Shown here in pieces: positions 8,854 through 19,563 of a stretch of DNA of 64,000 nt. The position numbers were made by a program, and so were the translations under genes. The DNA comes from Methylobacillus sp. GTDB taxonomy: Bacteria > Pseudomonadota > Gammaproteobacteria > Burkholderiales > Methylophilaceae. Below the pieces are notes generated by a model that saw nothing but the letters and a program-made list of their open reading frames with translations, was not told where the DNA came from and ran no database searches. Within the stretch, counting starts at the first letter, position 1. Every line of letters starts with the position of its first letter. The stretch lies in the NCBI GenBank assembly GCA_031277395.1, contig JAITML010000032.1, positions 1 through 64,000 on the forward strand, read 5' to 3'.

Positions 8854-10224
8854 TTAGGTCAGCACATCGCTCCAGATATTCTTCGCCCACCACCGGGCAT
8901 AATCGCCTTCCTGCTCACTCGCATGATCGGACACGCCACCGCCTTCCGCGGGAAGCATGATTTTCTTTTGCGTATCGTAGCGGTAAACATTCGCCACGTG
9001 CATCGCCAATTTGTCGCTCACGAAACTGTAGCAGGTATTGGCGAATACCGGTTGCGGATCGGGCGGCTGATCGGAGAGCAGCGCGACAATCGCGGCGGCG
9101 GCGACCTTGGCCTGCGAACTCGCCATGTGCGCGGACTTGGGCAGCGCGGAGGAAACCGCATCGCCGATGATGTGCACATTGGGAGCGACTTTGGATTCAT
9201 ATGTCAGAAAATCCACATCGTACCAGCGGCCATTCCGCAAGTCCTGAGCAAACGGATGCGTCACCACACCCGCGCACTGCGGCGGAATCACGTTGAGCAC
9301 ATCCGCCGACAGATCCTCAAATTCGGTTTTGACAAGAAAACCACTCCTGCCGCTGTATTCACGGATCTCGGTCACAACATTGTTGGGGCGGTAATCCACC
9401 ATCCCCGGATACAACTCCTCCCACGCCCGCAGAAACAATGCCTTCTTGGAAACAATGTCCGGGTTTTCATCAAGCACGATCACCTTTGATTTCGGCTTGT
9501 GCTTGCTGAAATAAAACGCGACCTGGCTCGCGCGTTCGTAGGGGCCGGGCGGACAGCGATACGGCATTTTCGGCACCGTCATCACAAAGGTGCCGCCATC
9601 CGCCATCGCCTCCAGCTGGCGGCGCAGATTGACCGTCTGCTCACCGGCTTTCCATGCATGCGGGAGTTGTTGCTCCAACACGCCGCGCGGAGTACTCGCT
9701 GACTGAATCGGAACGCCGGGGAATGTTGATTGATCCGCCGCGCTGCGCGGGTCACTCGGCCGTCCGACGGCATCAAGCAGCAATGGATATTTGTCCCAAA
9801 CGAAATCAATGCCGGGCGCAACAATGAGGCGGTCATAGCCAAAGGGAGCGCCATACGATGTCCTGGCTCTGGTCAGAAATACCGTGCGATCATCGGGATT
9901 GATTCCGGCTACCGTGTACTCCATGCGCTGAATGCCATAATGATCCAGCCCGTTGCGGGAAAAGGTCAGTTCGTCGATTTTTTTGCTGCCGCCCAGCACG
10001 AGGTTGCTCAAGGGGCAGGAGATGAAATTGCGGCGTTCTTCAATCAGTATGATTTCCAGTTTTTCGCCGCCCCACAAACGCAGGTATTTCGCGGCGGTCG
10101 CGCCTGCGTAACCGCCGCCCACGATCACCACACGCCCGCGCGCCTGCCCTGCCCGCGCAGTCACGGGCAACATTCCGGCGGCCACCGCCGCCGACATGAG
10201 TTTGAGAAATTCGCGGCGTTGCAT
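8854..10224 (-). CDS. fccB: Sulfide dehydrogenase flavoprotein subunit (flavocytochrome c)
   Basis: 456 residues from the ATG at 10224. The N-terminus MQRREFLKLMSAAVAAG carries a twin-arginine (RREFLK) signal, fitting Tat export of a folded FAD protein to the periplasm. The FAD-binding Rossmann motif VVIVGGGYAGATAA follows the signal. ISCPLSNLVLGG and the C-terminal NTCYSFVSDKLAMHVANVY match the sulfide dehydrogenase flavoprotein family, in which a conserved cysteine pair handles sulfide. The start overlaps the stop of the cytochrome gene by 1 nt (TGATG), so the two subunits are translationally coupled. The reaction oxidises sulfide to sulfur/polysulfide and passes electrons to the cytochrome subunit. 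SoxF is a close alternative name. Confidence 0.88.
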   Translation of the reverse strand: MQRREFLKLMSAAVAAGMLPVTARAGQARGRVVIVGGGYAGATAAKYLRLWGGEKLEIILIEERRNFISCPLSNLVLGGSKKIDELTFSRNGLDHYGIQRMEYTVAGINPDDRTVFLTRARTSYGAPFGYDRLIVAPGIDFVWDKYPLLLDAVGRPSDPRSAADQSTFPGVPIQSASTPRGVLEQQLPHAWKAGEQTVNLRRQLEAMADGGTFVMTVPKMPYRCPPGPYERASQVAFYFSKHKPKSKVIVLDENPDIVSKKALFLRAWEELYPGMVDYRPNNVVTEIREYSGRSGFLVKTEFEDLSADVLNVIPPQCAGVVTHPFAQDLRNGRWYDVDFLTYESKVAPNVHIIGDAVSSALPKSAHMASSQAKVAAAAIVALLSDQPPDPQPVFANTCYSFVSDKLAMHVANVYRYDTQKKIMLPAEGGGVSDHASEQEGDYARWWAKNIWSDVLT

Positions 10225-10574
10225 CAGTTGGACTCCGGCACCGGCGCATGCATGGTCACACGCGGTTGCCGGGAGAAATAGTCGGCCAACAACGCGATTT
10301 CCGCCTCGGTCAGCCCCTGCGCGTGATGGTGCATGACCGTGGAATCGCGTTTTCCGGAGCGGAATGCCTGCATTTGCGCGACGAAATAAGCGGGCATCAA
10401 TCCCGCGAGTACGGGTGTGCCCCCTACGCTGTTGCCATTGGTGCCGTGACAGGCGGCGCATGAAGCCGCCAGCACGCGAAGATGAGAGGTGTCAGCCGCG
10501 CCTTCATCAGCCAACACAGGCGACATGCTTGTGCCGCACAACAACCATGCCGCCGCGCATATGCGCCATCTCAT
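10224..10574 (-). CDS. fccA: Sulfide dehydrogenase cytochrome c subunit
   Basis: 116 residues from the ATG at 10574, which has GGAGA 7 bp upstream; an upstream start is possible but lacks a ribosome site. A signal peptide runs to about residue 22 (SMSPVLA). One c-type haem site, CAACH, is at 39-43, and TVMHHHAQGL supplies a likely axial methionine. It is a single-haem, short-chain cytochrome, smaller than the di-haem FccA of Allochromatium. The overlap with fccB and the shared periplasmic destination identify it as the electron-accepting partner. Confidence 0.85.
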   Translation of the reverse strand: MRWRICAAAWLLCGTSMSPVLADEGAADTSHLRVLAASCAACHGTNGNSVGGTPVLAGLMPAYFVAQMQAFRSGKRDSTVMHHHAQGLTEAEIALLADYFSRQPRVTMHAPVPESN

Positions 10575-10594
10575 CAAGGTCTCCTGTTTACAAA

Positions 10595-11074
10595 TCAGAA
10601 GCACTCACCCTGGCAACCGTCATCCTTGGCGCCTTTGCTTTCGAGCAGTTCCGCCATTTTGGTGTCGCCGTTTTCACGCACGATGCGCAGCACGGAAACA
10701 TTGCCGCGCAATTTGATGTTGGGATCGCCGCCGTTGGCCAGCAGGTATTCGACGACATCCGTGAAACCGTCAATCGCGGCCATTGTGAGCGGCGTCATTT
10801 TGGTGACGGGATGGCGATAGTTCGGATCGGCGCCGCGCTCAATCAGCAATTTGACCACTTCGAGTTGGTCATGGTTGGCCGAAATATGCAGCGCGGACCA
10901 GGCAAAGAACTGCTCGTTCACGCTCAGGCCGCCGTCAAGATATTTCTTGATCACCTTGATGTTGCCTGACGTCAGCGCGTCGGTGTACTCGACCTGCTGA
11001 TCGCTCTCCAGCGCGAGCGCGGAAAGCGGCATGAACAACGCCAAACCCAAAATCAATACTTTAACCAGCTTCAT
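10595..11074 (-). CDS. Small exported ankyrin-repeat protein
   Basis: 159 residues with a signal peptide ending near ALA (MKLVKVLILGLALFMPLSALA) and a GGAGGAGAT ribosome site. About four ankyrin repeats follow, for example FAWSALHISANHDQLEVVKLLIERGADPN and MTPLTMAAIDGFTDVVEYLLANGGDPN. The C-terminus DDGCQGECF has two cysteines and may form a disulfide. It ends 20 bp before fccA on the same strand. With the protein at 2234-3181 it is the second exported ankyrin protein in the window. A role in protecting or assembling periplasmic redox proteins would be speculation. Confidence 0.8.
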   Translation of the reverse strand: MKLVKVLILGLALFMPLSALALESDQQVEYTDALTSGNIKVIKKYLDGGLSVNEQFFAWSALHISANHDQLEVVKLLIERGADPNYRHPVTKMTPLTMAAIDGFTDVVEYLLANGGDPNIKLRGNVSVLRIVRENGDTKMAELLESKGAKDDGCQGECF

Positions 11075-11100
11075 ATCTCCTCCAAAACAGATTTATAAAA

Positions 11101-14100
11101 TTACCCGACAAACTTCCGCGCATTGCGAAACATCCGCAACCACGCACCGTCCTCGTTCCAGTCATCAGGATGCCACGAATTCTGCACCGTGCGGAAAACC
11201 CGCTCCGGATGCGGCATCATGATGCTGAACCGCCCGTCGCTCGTGGTCAAGCCCGTAATACCCTGCGGCGAACCATTGGGGTTGAGCGGATAGACTTCCG
11301 TCCATTGTCCACGATTATCGACGTAACGCATACTAACCAGTTTACCAGCCAGCGCGGATTCGACCGCCGCTGCCGACGAAAATTCCGCGTAACCCTCGCC
11401 GTGCGCGACAACAACAGGCATACGGCTGCCGGCCATGCCGGAGAAAAACAGCGACGGCGTGTCGAGAATCTCGACCATTACATAACGCGCCTCGAACTGC
11501 TCGGATTTATTGCGCACAAAATGCGGCCAGTGCTGCGCGCCGGGAATGATGGAATGCAGATTGCTCATCATCTGGCAGCCGTTGCACACGCCGAGCGCGA
11601 AGGAGTCGCCGCGCGCGAAAAAGGCGGAAAATTCGTCACGCGCGCGGCTGTTGAACAAAATGGACTTGGCCCAGCCTTCGCCCGCTCCGAGCACATCGCC
11701 GTAGGAGAAACCGCCGCAGGCTGCGAGGCCGCGAAAATCCGCAAGCGTGACGCGACCCGCGATGATGTCGCTCATGTGCACGTCCACCGCCTCGAAACCC
11801 GCGCGATCAAACGCCGCCGCCATTTCCACCTGACCGTTCACGCCCTGCTCGCGCAGGATCGCAATGCGTGGCCGCTGGCCGCTTGCGATGTACGGCGCGG
11901 CAATATCCTCGTTGATGTCATAACTCAGACGCGCGTGCAGGCCGGGGTCGGTTTCGTCCAGAATGCGGTCATGTTCCTGTCTCGCGCAGACCGGATTGTC
12001 GCGCAGCGCCTGCATGTGCAGAGTTGTGCTTGACCAGATGCGCTGCAACTCGACACGCGATTGTTCCAGCAGCGGCATGCCGTTGACGGTGAATGCGAGC
12101 GTGGCGTCATCGGTCACGCGACCCAGCGTGTGCACGGCATCCGGCAACGCGGCGGACAGTTGCGCCATCACCTCGTCCGCATCGCTTGCTCGCACCTGAA
12201 TCACCGCGCCAAGCTCCTCGTTGAACAGAATATCGGTCACCTGTCCCGGCAATTGGCCAAGATCGACGCGCAAGCCGCAACGCCCCGCGAAAGCCATCTC
12301 GGCCAGCGCCACGAACAAGCCGCCGTCGGAACGGTCGTGATATGCCAGCAACTTGCCGTCGCCATTGAGCGCCTGAATCTGCGCGAAGAAGTTTTTGAGC
12401 AGCGCCGCGTCGTCCACATCCGGCGCGACGTTGCCGACCTTGCCATAAACTTGCGCGAGCGCCGAGCCGCCCATGCGGTTCCGGCCCTGACCAAGATCAA
12501 TCGCGATCAAGCGCGTATCGCCGAGATCGGTACGCAATTGCGGCGTGAGCGTCTTGCGCGCATCGCTCACGGGCGCGAATGCGGATACCACGAGCGAGAT
12601 CGGCGCGGTCACGGCTTTTTGCTCGCCGTTTTCATCCCACACCGTTTTCATCGACATTGAATCCTTGCCGACCGGAATGCTGATACCCAGTTGCGGGCAC
12701 AGTTCCATGCCAACCGCCCTGACCGTGTCGTAGAGCGCGGCGTCCTCGCCTGGATGTCCCGCAGGCGCCATCCAGTTGGCAGACAGTTTGAGCTCGGCAA
12801 TATCGGCGATGGGCGCGGCGGCGATATTGGTAACGGCTTCGCCGATGGCCATGCGGCCGGAAGCCGGCGCATTGATGAGCGCGAGCGGCGCTTTTTCGCC
12901 GATGGCGAAGGCTACGCCCGCGCAGGTTTCATAACCGTCGAGCGAGACTGCGACATCCGCCACCGGCGTCTGCCACGGGCCGACCATCTGATCGCGCGCG
13001 GTCATGCCGCCCACGGTGCGGTCGCCTATGGTGATGAGAAAGGTTTTATCCGCCACGCCGGGGAGACGCAGCACGCGATGCGCGGCTTCTTCGAGATCAA
13101 GATCGGTGGTATTGAATGCTGACAGCTCGCACGTTTCGTGCCGCACGTCGCGCGTCATTTTGGGCGGCTTTCCGAGCAGCACGGCAAGCTCCATGTCCAC
13201 CGGCTGGTTGCCGAAATGGCTGTCCTCCACCGTGAGGCGGCGTTCTTCGGTTGCCTCGCCCACCACCGCGAACGGGCAACGCTCGCGCTCGCATATTTCG
13301 GCAAAACGCGCCAAATCTTCCCGCGCGACGGCGAGCACGTAGCGCTCCTGCGCCTCGTTGCACCAAAGCTCTCTGGGGCTCATGCCCGGCTCTTCGTTAT
13401 GCACATCGCGCAGCTTGAATACCGCGCCGCGCCCGGCATCGTTCACCAGTTCGGGAAACGCATTGGAGAGTCCACCTGCGCCCACATCGTGGATCGCAAG
13501 TATGGGATTACTCGTGCCGAGTTGCCAGCAGCGGTCTATGACTTCTTGCGCGCGGCGCTCCAGTTCCGGGTTACCGCGCTGCACGGAGTCGAAATCCAGA
13601 TTTTCGGTATTGGCGCCGGTATCCATGCTGGACGCCGCACCGCCGCCGAGACCGATCAGCATCGCGGGGCCGCCGATCTGTATCAGCGCCGCACCGGCGG
13701 GAATCGGATGCTTTTTCGCGTGCCGCGCGGCGATGCTGCCCACGCCGCCTGCAAGCATGATGGGTTTGTGGTAGCCACGCACCTCGCCCGCCGCCGCGAT
13801 TTCCAGCGTGCGGAAATAGCCTGCGATATTGGGGCGGCCAAATTCGTTGTTGTAAGCCGCGCCGCCGAGCGGCCCGTCCGTCATGATTTGCAGCGCCGAG
13901 GCAATGCGCCCGGGCTTGCCGTAATCCTGTTCCCACGGCTGTTTGAAATTGGGGATATGGAGGTTGGATACAGAAAATCCGGTCAACCCCGCCTTGGGCT
14001 TGGAGCCGCTGCCGGTCGCGCCCTCATCGCGAATCTCGCCGCCCGCGCCCGTCGCCGCGCCCGCGAACGGAGAAATCGCAGTCGGGTGGTTATGCGTTTC

Positions 14101-14982
14101 CACCTTCATGAGAAAGTGTGTCTCGTCTTCCACATGACCGTAACGACCACCGGCCTGCGGATAAAAACGTTTGACCTTGCCGCCGCGCACGACGGAAGCG
14201 TTGTCGGAATACGCCACCACGGTCTTGCCGGGATTGAGCGCGTGCGTGTTGCGTATCATGCCAAACAATGACCGCGCCTGCGCCACGCCGTCGATCACCC
14301 AATCGGCGTTGAATATCTTGTGGCGGCAGTGCTCGGAATTCGCCTGCGCGAACATCATAAGCTCGACATCGGTCGGGTTGCGTCCCATGCGCGTGAAATT
14401 GTCGAGCAGGTAATCGACCTCATCCGGCGACAGCGCGAGCCCCATTTCGCTGTTGGCGGCGAGCAACGCATCCTTGCCGCCGTTAAGAATATCCACGCTT
14501 GCAAGCGGCGCGGGCTGCGCCTCGTGATACAACTTTTGCGCGTCGTCCAGACTGCCGAACACCGCCTCCGTCATGCGGTCGTGGATCAACGGTTTGAGCG
14601 CGCGCTTTTCATCGTCGGTCAACGGGTTGCCGTCCGCAGTCGCCGCGTACCAGACGATGCCGCGTTCCAGCCGCTGCACGTTTTCCAGACCGCAATGCCG
14701 CGCGATATCGGTCGCGCGTGAAGACCAGGGTGAAATCGTGCCGGGACGCGGAATCACAAGGAATGACTCGCCGGTCGGCGTTTCCTCCGTCATGCAGGGG
14801 CCGTAGGTCAAAATCTGCGCGAGCGTATTTTGTTGCGTGTCGGACAACTCGCCATCGGCCCAGACGAAATGCCAAAACTCGGCGTAGAGATGGGTAATGC
14901 GCGGCGCGGCGCTTTTAAGCGCGAGCAAAATTTTGTCCAGCCGGAACGGTGAAAGGGCGGCGCTACCACGGAGGCGAAACAT
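11101..14982 (-). CDS. purL: Phosphoribosylformylglycinamidine synthase
   Basis: 1293 residues, the single-chain (large) form found in proteobacteria. It converts FGAR, glutamine and ATP to FGAM in purine synthesis. The order is an N-terminal PurS-like region, a linker, two PurM-like ATP-binding halves (the first around [20 protein letters not shown]), and a C-terminal class I glutaminase with the nucleophile cysteine in GVCNGCQMM and the catalytic His/Glu at MPHPERVFR. It is a monocistronic-looking gene with an extended -10 promoter upstream. No truncation or frameshift is visible. Confidence 0.97.
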   Translation of the reverse strand: MFRLRGSAALSPFRLDKILLALKSAAPRITHLYAEFWHFVWADGELSDTQQNTLAQILTYGPCMTEETPTGESFLVIPRPGTISPWSSRATDIARHCGLENVQRLERGIVWYAATADGNPLTDDEKRALKPLIHDRMTEAVFGSLDDAQKLYHEAQPAPLASVDILNGGKDALLAANSEMGLALSPDEVDYLLDNFTRMGRNPTDVELMMFAQANSEHCRHKIFNADWVIDGVAQARSLFGMIRNTHALNPGKTVVAYSDNASVVRGGKVKRFYPQAGGRYGHVEDETHFLMKVETHNHPTAISPFAGAATGAGGEIRDEGATGSGSKPKAGLTGFSVSNLHIPNFKQPWEQDYGKPGRIASALQIMTDGPLGGAAYNNEFGRPNIAGYFRTLEIAAAGEVRGYHKPIMLAGGVGSIAARHAKKHPIPAGAALIQIGGPAMLIGLGGGAASSMDTGANTENLDFDSVQRGNPELERRAQEVIDRCWQLGTSNPILAIHDVGAGGLSNAFPELVNDAGRGAVFKLRDVHNEEPGMSPRELWCNEAQERYVLAVAREDLARFAEICERERCPFAVVGEATEERRLTVEDSHFGNQPVDMELAVLLGKPPKMTRDVRHETCELSAFNTTDLDLEEAAHRVLRLPGVADKTFLITIGDRTVGGMTARDQMVGPWQTPVADVAVSLDGYETCAGVAFAIGEKAPLALINAPASGRMAIGEAVTNIAAAPIADIAELKLSANWMAPAGHPGEDAALYDTVRAVGMELCPQLGISIPVGKDSMSMKTVWDENGEQKAVTAPISLVVSAFAPVSDARKTLTPQLRTDLGDTRLIAIDLGQGRNRMGGSALAQVYGKVGNVAPDVDDAALLKNFFAQIQALNGDGKLLAYHDRSDGGLFVALAEMAFAGRCGLRVDLGQLPGQVTDILFNEELGAVIQVRASDADEVMAQLSAALPDAVHTLGRVTDDATLAFTVNGMPLLEQSRVELQRIWSSTTLHMQALRDNPVCARQEHDRILDETDPGLHARLSYDINEDIAAPYIASGQRPRIAILREQGVNGQVEMAAAFDRAGFEAVDVHMSDIIAGRVTLADFRGLAACGGFSYGDVLGAGEGWAKSILFNSRARDEFSAFFARGDSFALGVCNGCQMMSNLHSIIPGAQHWPHFVRNKSEQFEARYVMVEILDTPSLFFSGMAGSRMPVVVAHGEGYAEFSSAAAVESALAGKLVSMRYVDNRGQWTEVYPLNPNGSPQGITGLTTSDGRFSIMMPHPERVFRTVQNSWHPDDWNEDGAWLRMFRNARKFVG

Positions 14983-15012
14983 GGGGAAATCGGGGTACGG
15001 TTTAAAGCTTGG

Positions 15013-15021
15013 ATTTTAGCA
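15013..15021 (-). promoter_or_regulatory. Candidate extended -10 promoter for purL
   Basis: On the minus strand this reads TGCTAAAAT, an extended -10 with one mismatch to consensus. A transcription start near 15006 would leave a leader of about 25 nt before the purL ATG. The -35 position is poor. No PUR-box or riboswitch-like structure was recognised in the 156-bp gap between the DUF4197 gene and purL. Confidence 0.4.
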
Positions 15022-15138
15022 GAAAACGGGCGGAAACTTGCGCCGACAACTCCCGCCGCGCCTCATCGGGAAAATGCAACACGCGCGCTGCTTGCAGGGT
15101 TTTTCGGCTGATAAAATCCGCAACCCGAACCCTAACAG

Positions 15139-15822
15139 CTACTTTCCAAGCGCGCCAAACACCTTTTTGATCAGGCTCGTGCTCGCGCCCAGCGGATCTT
15201 CGCGTATGGCTTTTTCTTCTTCAGCCATCATGGTGTAAAGGCCATCCAGAGTTTTTTGCGTGATGTATTGTTCGAGGTTGGCCTGATCTTTTTTGATCAG
15301 GCCGTACTTCAAGCCGGTTTCTGCAAATTTGTCGTATTGCTGCGCAAGTTTCACGTCCTTGGTCGCATCCTGCACGATGGGAAGAAATTTGGCAGCCAGC
15401 GCTTCCGAGGTGGTTTTTTTGAAGTATTGGGTGGCGGAATCGTCGCCGCCGGTGAGTATATCCTTGGCGTCCTGCACGGTCATTTTTTTGACCGCATCGA
15501 CCAGCAGTTGTTTACCTTCGGGGACGGCGGCTTCAGCGGCGCGATTCATTTTGAGCACAAGCTCATCAGCCTGTTTTCCCATGCCAAACATGCGCATGGC
15601 TTTTTCGACCTTTTGCAGGGACTCCGGCAGCGGGATTTTGACCTTGGCGTTTTTGAAAAATCCATCGGCAGTGCCCAGCTTGCCGACCGCGCTGCCGACA
15701 GCTTGTTGCAATGCGTCCTTGAGACCGCCGGTAGCTTCGCTGTCGCTGATGCCGGAGAGGCTGATCGCGTGAGCGGGCGCAATGAAAAGCAAAAATGAAA
15801 GTATGGCTGCCAGGGTTTTCAT
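15139..15822 (-). CDS. Exported DUF4197 family protein
   Basis: 227 residues from the ATG at 15822, preceded by AAGGA. It begins with a signal peptide (MKTLAAILSFLLFIAPAHA). The mature helical protein has the features of the DUF4197 family: LKDALQQAVGSAVGKLG near the start, VKIPLPESLQKVEKAMRMFG, and AKDILTGGDDSATQYFKK, ending in SLIKKVFGALGK. The molecular role of the family is unknown. It lies 31 bp downstream of glgP on the same strand, though any functional link is unproven. Confidence 0.85.
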   Translation of the reverse strand: MKTLAAILSFLLFIAPAHAISLSGISDSEATGGLKDALQQAVGSAVGKLGTADGFFKNAKVKIPLPESLQKVEKAMRMFGMGKQADELVLKMNRAAEAAVPEGKQLLVDAVKKMTVQDAKDILTGGDDSATQYFKKTTSEALAAKFLPIVQDATKDVKLAQQYDKFAETGLKYGLIKKDQANLEQYITQKTLDGLYTMMAEEEKAIREDPLGASTSLIKKVFGALGK

Positions 15823-15853
15823 GATGATTTCCTTTGTCATTGCATAATAAAAA

Positions 15854-18340
15854 TCAGCGCGGAACGGGTTGTATGCCCCAGATTTTTTGCGCGTATTCGC
15901 ATATGGTGCGGTCACTGGAAAATTTTCCCATGCGCGCGACGTTGAGGATCGCGCGACGCGCCCATTCATTCTGATCACGGTAGAGCGCACCCACGGCTTC
16001 CTGTGTTTCAACGTAGCTCGCATAGTCGGCGAGCAGCAAATAATGGTCGCCATGCCAGAGCAGATTTTCGTAGATCGCCTTGTAGCGATCCGGTTCTTCC
16101 ACCGAGAAAAATCCTCCGGCAATCATGTCCAGCGCCTGCTTCAGCTCGGCGTTGGCATTGTAGTATTGCCACGGGTTGTAGCCTTTGGCGCGCAGTTCGG
16201 CCACCTGCTCCGTGGTGAGGCCGAAGATGAACATGTTTTCTGCGCCGACTTCTTCGCGGATTTCGATATTCGCACCGTCCAGCGTGCCTATGGTGAGGGC
16301 GCCGTTAAGCGCCATTTTCATGTTGCCAGTGCCGGAGGCTTCGGTGCCCGCAGTGGAAATCTGCTCGGAAAGATCGCTCGCGGGAAAAATGCGCTCGGCG
16401 GAAGAAACGTCGTAGTTCGGCAAAAACACCACGCGCAAAAAACCATTGATGGCGGGGTCGCGATTGACCATTTCGGCCACGTCGATAATCAGGCGGATAA
16501 TGAGTTTGGCCATCTGATAACCGGGCGCGGCCTTGCCCGCGAAGATGACCACACGCGGCGTCATGCCTTCGGTCTTTCCCGCGCGAATGCGGTTATACAG
16601 CGTAATGACGTGCAGCACATTGAGCAGTTGCCGCTTGTATTCGTGTATGCGTTTGACCTGCACGTCGAACAGCATTTCCGCGTTGAGTTTGATGACCTGC
16701 TGATAGCGGATGCGCTCGATAAGGCGCGCCTTGTTGTCGTGCTTGACCTGCATGAAGGCTTTGCGGAACTCCGCATCTTCGGCAAACGGTACGAGCTTTT
16801 CGATCTGCGCCAAATCCTTGATGAAGCCATCGCCGATTGCGGACGCAACCAATCGGGTCAGCCCCGGATTGCACTGGTTGAGCCAGCGGCGCGGCGTGAC
16901 GCCGTTGGTAACATTGATGATGCGTCCGGGGAAAATACGGTCGAAATCGGCGAACAGCGTGGTTTTGAGCAACTCGCTGTGCAACGCAGCCACGCCGTTG
17001 ACGGTATGGCTGCCTATGATCGCGAGATGGGCCATGCGCACACGGCGGCCATTGTCTTCGTCGATGATGGAAACACGCCGCAGCAAATCGGTGTCGCCCG
17101 GAAAACGGTGATACACGTCATTGAGAAAGCTGGCATTGATCTGGTAAATGATATCAAGATGGCGCGGCAGTACACGCTCGAACATTTCCACCGGCCAGGT
17201 TTCCAGCGCCTCCGGCATGAGGGTATGGTTGGTGTAGGCGAAAATTTTGGTGGTCAGTTTCCACGCCTGATCCCACTTGAGATGATAGGTATCCAGCAAC
17301 GCATGCATCAGTTCGGCCACTGCAATCGCCGGGTGCGTATCGTTCATCTGGATCGCGATTTTTTCCGACAGCAGATCCCAGTTGTCAGGATGCTCGCGGC
17401 TGAAGCGGCGCAGAATATCCTGTATCGACGCCGATACGAAAAAATACTGTTGGCGCAGACGCAATTCACGCCCCATCACCGAAGTGTCATTGGGATACAG
17501 CACCTTGGAAAGATTTTCCGTGCTGTTTTTCTCCTCCACCGCGCCCACATAATCGCCCGCGTTGAAAGAGGCAAGATTGAATTCGCGCGGCGCCTTGGCC
17601 GACCACAACCGCAGATTGTTGACGGTATCCGTGCCGTAACCCGGCACAGGCATGTCGTAGGCCATCGCCATCACAACTTCGCTATCGACCCAATGCTTGC
17701 TGACATTCCCTTTGGCATCGGCGAACTCGACCAGACTGCCATAAAACCGCACGGGATAAAGCCGTTCCGTGCGCTGAAATTCCCACGGATTGCCGTACCG
17801 CAACCAGTTATCCGACTGCTCCACCTGCTGCCCGTTTTCAATGTGCTGGTTGAACATGCCGTATTCGTAACGAATGCCGTAGCCCATGCCGGGCAGATCA
17901 AGCGTGGCCATCGAATCCAGAAAACATGCCGCGAGCCGTCCCAAGCCGCCATTGCCGAGCGCCGCGTCGGGTTCCGCCTCGACCACGTTTTCCAGTTCGA
18001 CACCGAGTTCGTGCAAGCCGTCGCGCAGTGGATCCTCAATATCCAGGCACAGCGCGGAATCCATCAACATGCGGCCGATGAGAAATTCCAGCGAGAGATA
18101 GTAAACACGCTTGGTGTCCTTCGCGACGTAGTTTTCTATCGTGCTGAGCCGCCTCTCGATCAAACGGTCGCGCACCGCATGGGAGGCCGTCTCGTACCAG
18201 TCGCGTATTGTGGCGAAGGCAGGCAGACACCCGCTGGTATAGGTCAGATGATTGGCGAGCGAGCGGGCAATGCCTTGAAGGTCGCGCGCTGGCCGACGTG
18301 TGGTAGTAGGGAGTCGTGATTTGCTCATTTTTTTGCTCAT
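15854..18340 (-). CDS. glgP: Glycogen/maltodextrin phosphorylase
   Basis: 828 residues from the ATG at 18340 (MSKKMSKSRL), chosen because AAGGA lies 8 bp before it; a start six codons upstream lacks one. It releases glucose 1-phosphate from alpha-1,4-glucans. Family hallmarks are RVYYLSLEFLIGR near residue 80, EPDAALGNGGLGRLAACF, and the pyridoxal phosphate site EASGTGNMKMALNGALTIGTLDGAN with its lysine. Length is normal for bacterial GlgP. It follows tcdA after a 74-bp gap, so it is probably a separate transcription unit. Confidence 0.96.
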   Translation of the reverse strand: MSKKMSKSRLPTTTRRPARDLQGIARSLANHLTYTSGCLPAFATIRDWYETASHAVRDRLIERRLSTIENYVAKDTKRVYYLSLEFLIGRMLMDSALCLDIEDPLRDGLHELGVELENVVEAEPDAALGNGGLGRLAACFLDSMATLDLPGMGYGIRYEYGMFNQHIENGQQVEQSDNWLRYGNPWEFQRTERLYPVRFYGSLVEFADAKGNVSKHWVDSEVVMAMAYDMPVPGYGTDTVNNLRLWSAKAPREFNLASFNAGDYVGAVEEKNSTENLSKVLYPNDTSVMGRELRLRQQYFFVSASIQDILRRFSREHPDNWDLLSEKIAIQMNDTHPAIAVAELMHALLDTYHLKWDQAWKLTTKIFAYTNHTLMPEALETWPVEMFERVLPRHLDIIYQINASFLNDVYHRFPGDTDLLRRVSIIDEDNGRRVRMAHLAIIGSHTVNGVAALHSELLKTTLFADFDRIFPGRIINVTNGVTPRRWLNQCNPGLTRLVASAIGDGFIKDLAQIEKLVPFAEDAEFRKAFMQVKHDNKARLIERIRYQQVIKLNAEMLFDVQVKRIHEYKRQLLNVLHVITLYNRIRAGKTEGMTPRVVIFAGKAAPGYQMAKLIIRLIIDVAEMVNRDPAINGFLRVVFLPNYDVSSAERIFPASDLSEQISTAGTEASGTGNMKMALNGALTIGTLDGANIEIREEVGAENMFIFGLTTEQVAELRAKGYNPWQYYNANAELKQALDMIAGGFFSVEEPDRYKAIYENLLWHGDHYLLLADYASYVETQEAVGALYRDQNEWARRAILNVARMGKFSSDRTICEYAQKIWGIQPVPR

Positions 18341-18414
18341 TTTAAAGTTCCTTGGCATGAATAATACTGCAAATCATGCTGAAAACGCATGTCAAATCAA
18401 CGACACCGTTGAAT

Positions 18415-19182
18415 CTACGTGACCGACCCGGCAATCCGCCGCAGAATGCGCGCGGTCATTATCAAGCCGAAACTCGCTGTGACGGTCATGACAGCGCCAA
18501 ATCCGGCGCAGTTGAGACCGGTGAGGGCTTGATCGGTCATGTCACAAGCTGCGTCGTTCTGCGGTTTTTTGAGCGGCTCGGATGAAAATACGCACTCTAC
18601 GCCGAATTTCTTTTTGGGATCGCGCGGAAAACCGTATTCGCGGCGCAGCAGCAAACGTGTTCTTGAGAGCAGCGGATCTTGCACCGCGCGCGTTAAATCA
18701 TCCAGCATGATTTTGGCGGGATCGATGCGACCGCCTGCGCCACCGGAGGTGATGATTTTGATTTTTCGGCGGCGGCACCAGTGGATCATCGCGGCTTTGA
18801 CTTTGGCATTGTCGATGGCATCCGCCACGAAGTCATAACCGCGTCCGAGCAAGGCTTCCAGATTTTCTTCGCTTATGAAATCCTCGATCTCCATCACCTC
18901 GCATGCCGGATTGATCGCGCTGATTCGCTGCGCCATTGCGCTGACTTTGGCCTTGCCGTATTCGTCGCCGAGCGCGTGTATCTGGCGGTTGGTGTTGGAT
19001 TCCGCGATGTGATCGAGGTCAATCAGGGTGATACGTCCGACGGCGCTGCGCGCGAGCGATTCCGCCACCCAAGACCCCACGCCGCCAACACCGACCACGC
19101 ATACGTGCGCATGCCGGAATCGCTCAAACGCCTTATCGCCGTAGAGCCGCCGGATGCCACCGAAGCGGCGCTCGAAATCCAT
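18415..19182 (-). CDS. tcdA: tRNA threonylcarbamoyladenosine dehydratase
   Basis: 255 residues. This ThiF/E1-like enzyme cyclises t6A37 of ANN-decoding tRNAs to ct6A using ATP. The nucleotide-binding motif VVGVGGVGSWVAESLARS is at about 30-46, followed by the D-x(8)-N-R pattern in LIDLDHIAESNTNRQ and the DAIDN segment. The region KPQNDAACDMTDQALTGLNCAGFGAVM has the cysteine expected for this family. It starts 3 bp after the acpS stop and is the last gene in the long rpoE-to-tcdA run. Confidence 0.92.
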   Translation of the reverse strand: MDFERRFGGIRRLYGDKAFERFRHAHVCVVGVGGVGSWVAESLARSAVGRITLIDLDHIAESNTNRQIHALGDEYGKAKVSAMAQRISAINPACEVMEIEDFISEENLEALLGRGYDFVADAIDNAKVKAAMIHWCRRRKIKIITSGGAGGRIDPAKIMLDDLTRAVQDPLLSRTRLLLRREYGFPRDPKKKFGVECVFSSEPLKKPQNDAACDMTDQALTGLNCAGFGAVMTVTASFGLIMTARILRRIAGSVT

Positions 19183-19185
19183 ATC

Positions 19186-19563
19186 TCAGCTTTCCAGCAC
19201 CACAAACGCAACCGCAAGGGCTTTTTCGTCGCTGATCGAGAGGTGCATGTGTTTGATGCTGCGCTGATTAACCCATGTTTGCAGTTCAGGCGCGAGCACG
19301 ATGACCGGTTTTCCGAGGTCGTTGTGACCAATGCCGATATTTTGCATTGCAACCGGCACACGCAAACCGGTTCCAAGCGCCTTGCCGAAAGCTTCCTTGG
19401 CGGCAAAACGCTTGGCGAGAAAGCGCGCCTTGATGCGGCTTAATTCAAATTCATGGTATTCGTTTTCGGTCAGAATGTGTTTGGCGAAAACATCACCAAA
19501 ACGCGTGAGTGCATCTGCGATACGCGAGACTTCGACGATGTCGGTGCCTATGCCGTAAATCAT
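19186..19563 (-). CDS. acpS: Holo-[acyl-carrier-protein] synthase
   Basis: 125 residues from the ATG at 19563. It transfers the 4'-phosphopantetheine arm from CoA to the acyl carrier protein serine. Asp8 in [15 protein letters not shown] and the Glu in [13 protein letters not shown] are the Mg-binding residues of the family, and [14 protein letters not shown] is near the C-terminus. The start overlaps the pdxJ stop by 4 nt (ATGA), the usual pdxJ-acpS arrangement. Confidence 0.95.
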   Translation of the reverse strand: MIYGIGTDIVEVSRIADALTRFGDVFAKHILTENEYHEFELSRIKARFLAKRFAAKEAFGKALGTGLRVPVAMQNIGIGHNDLGKPVIVLAPELQTWVNQRSIKHMHLSISDEKALAVAFVVLES

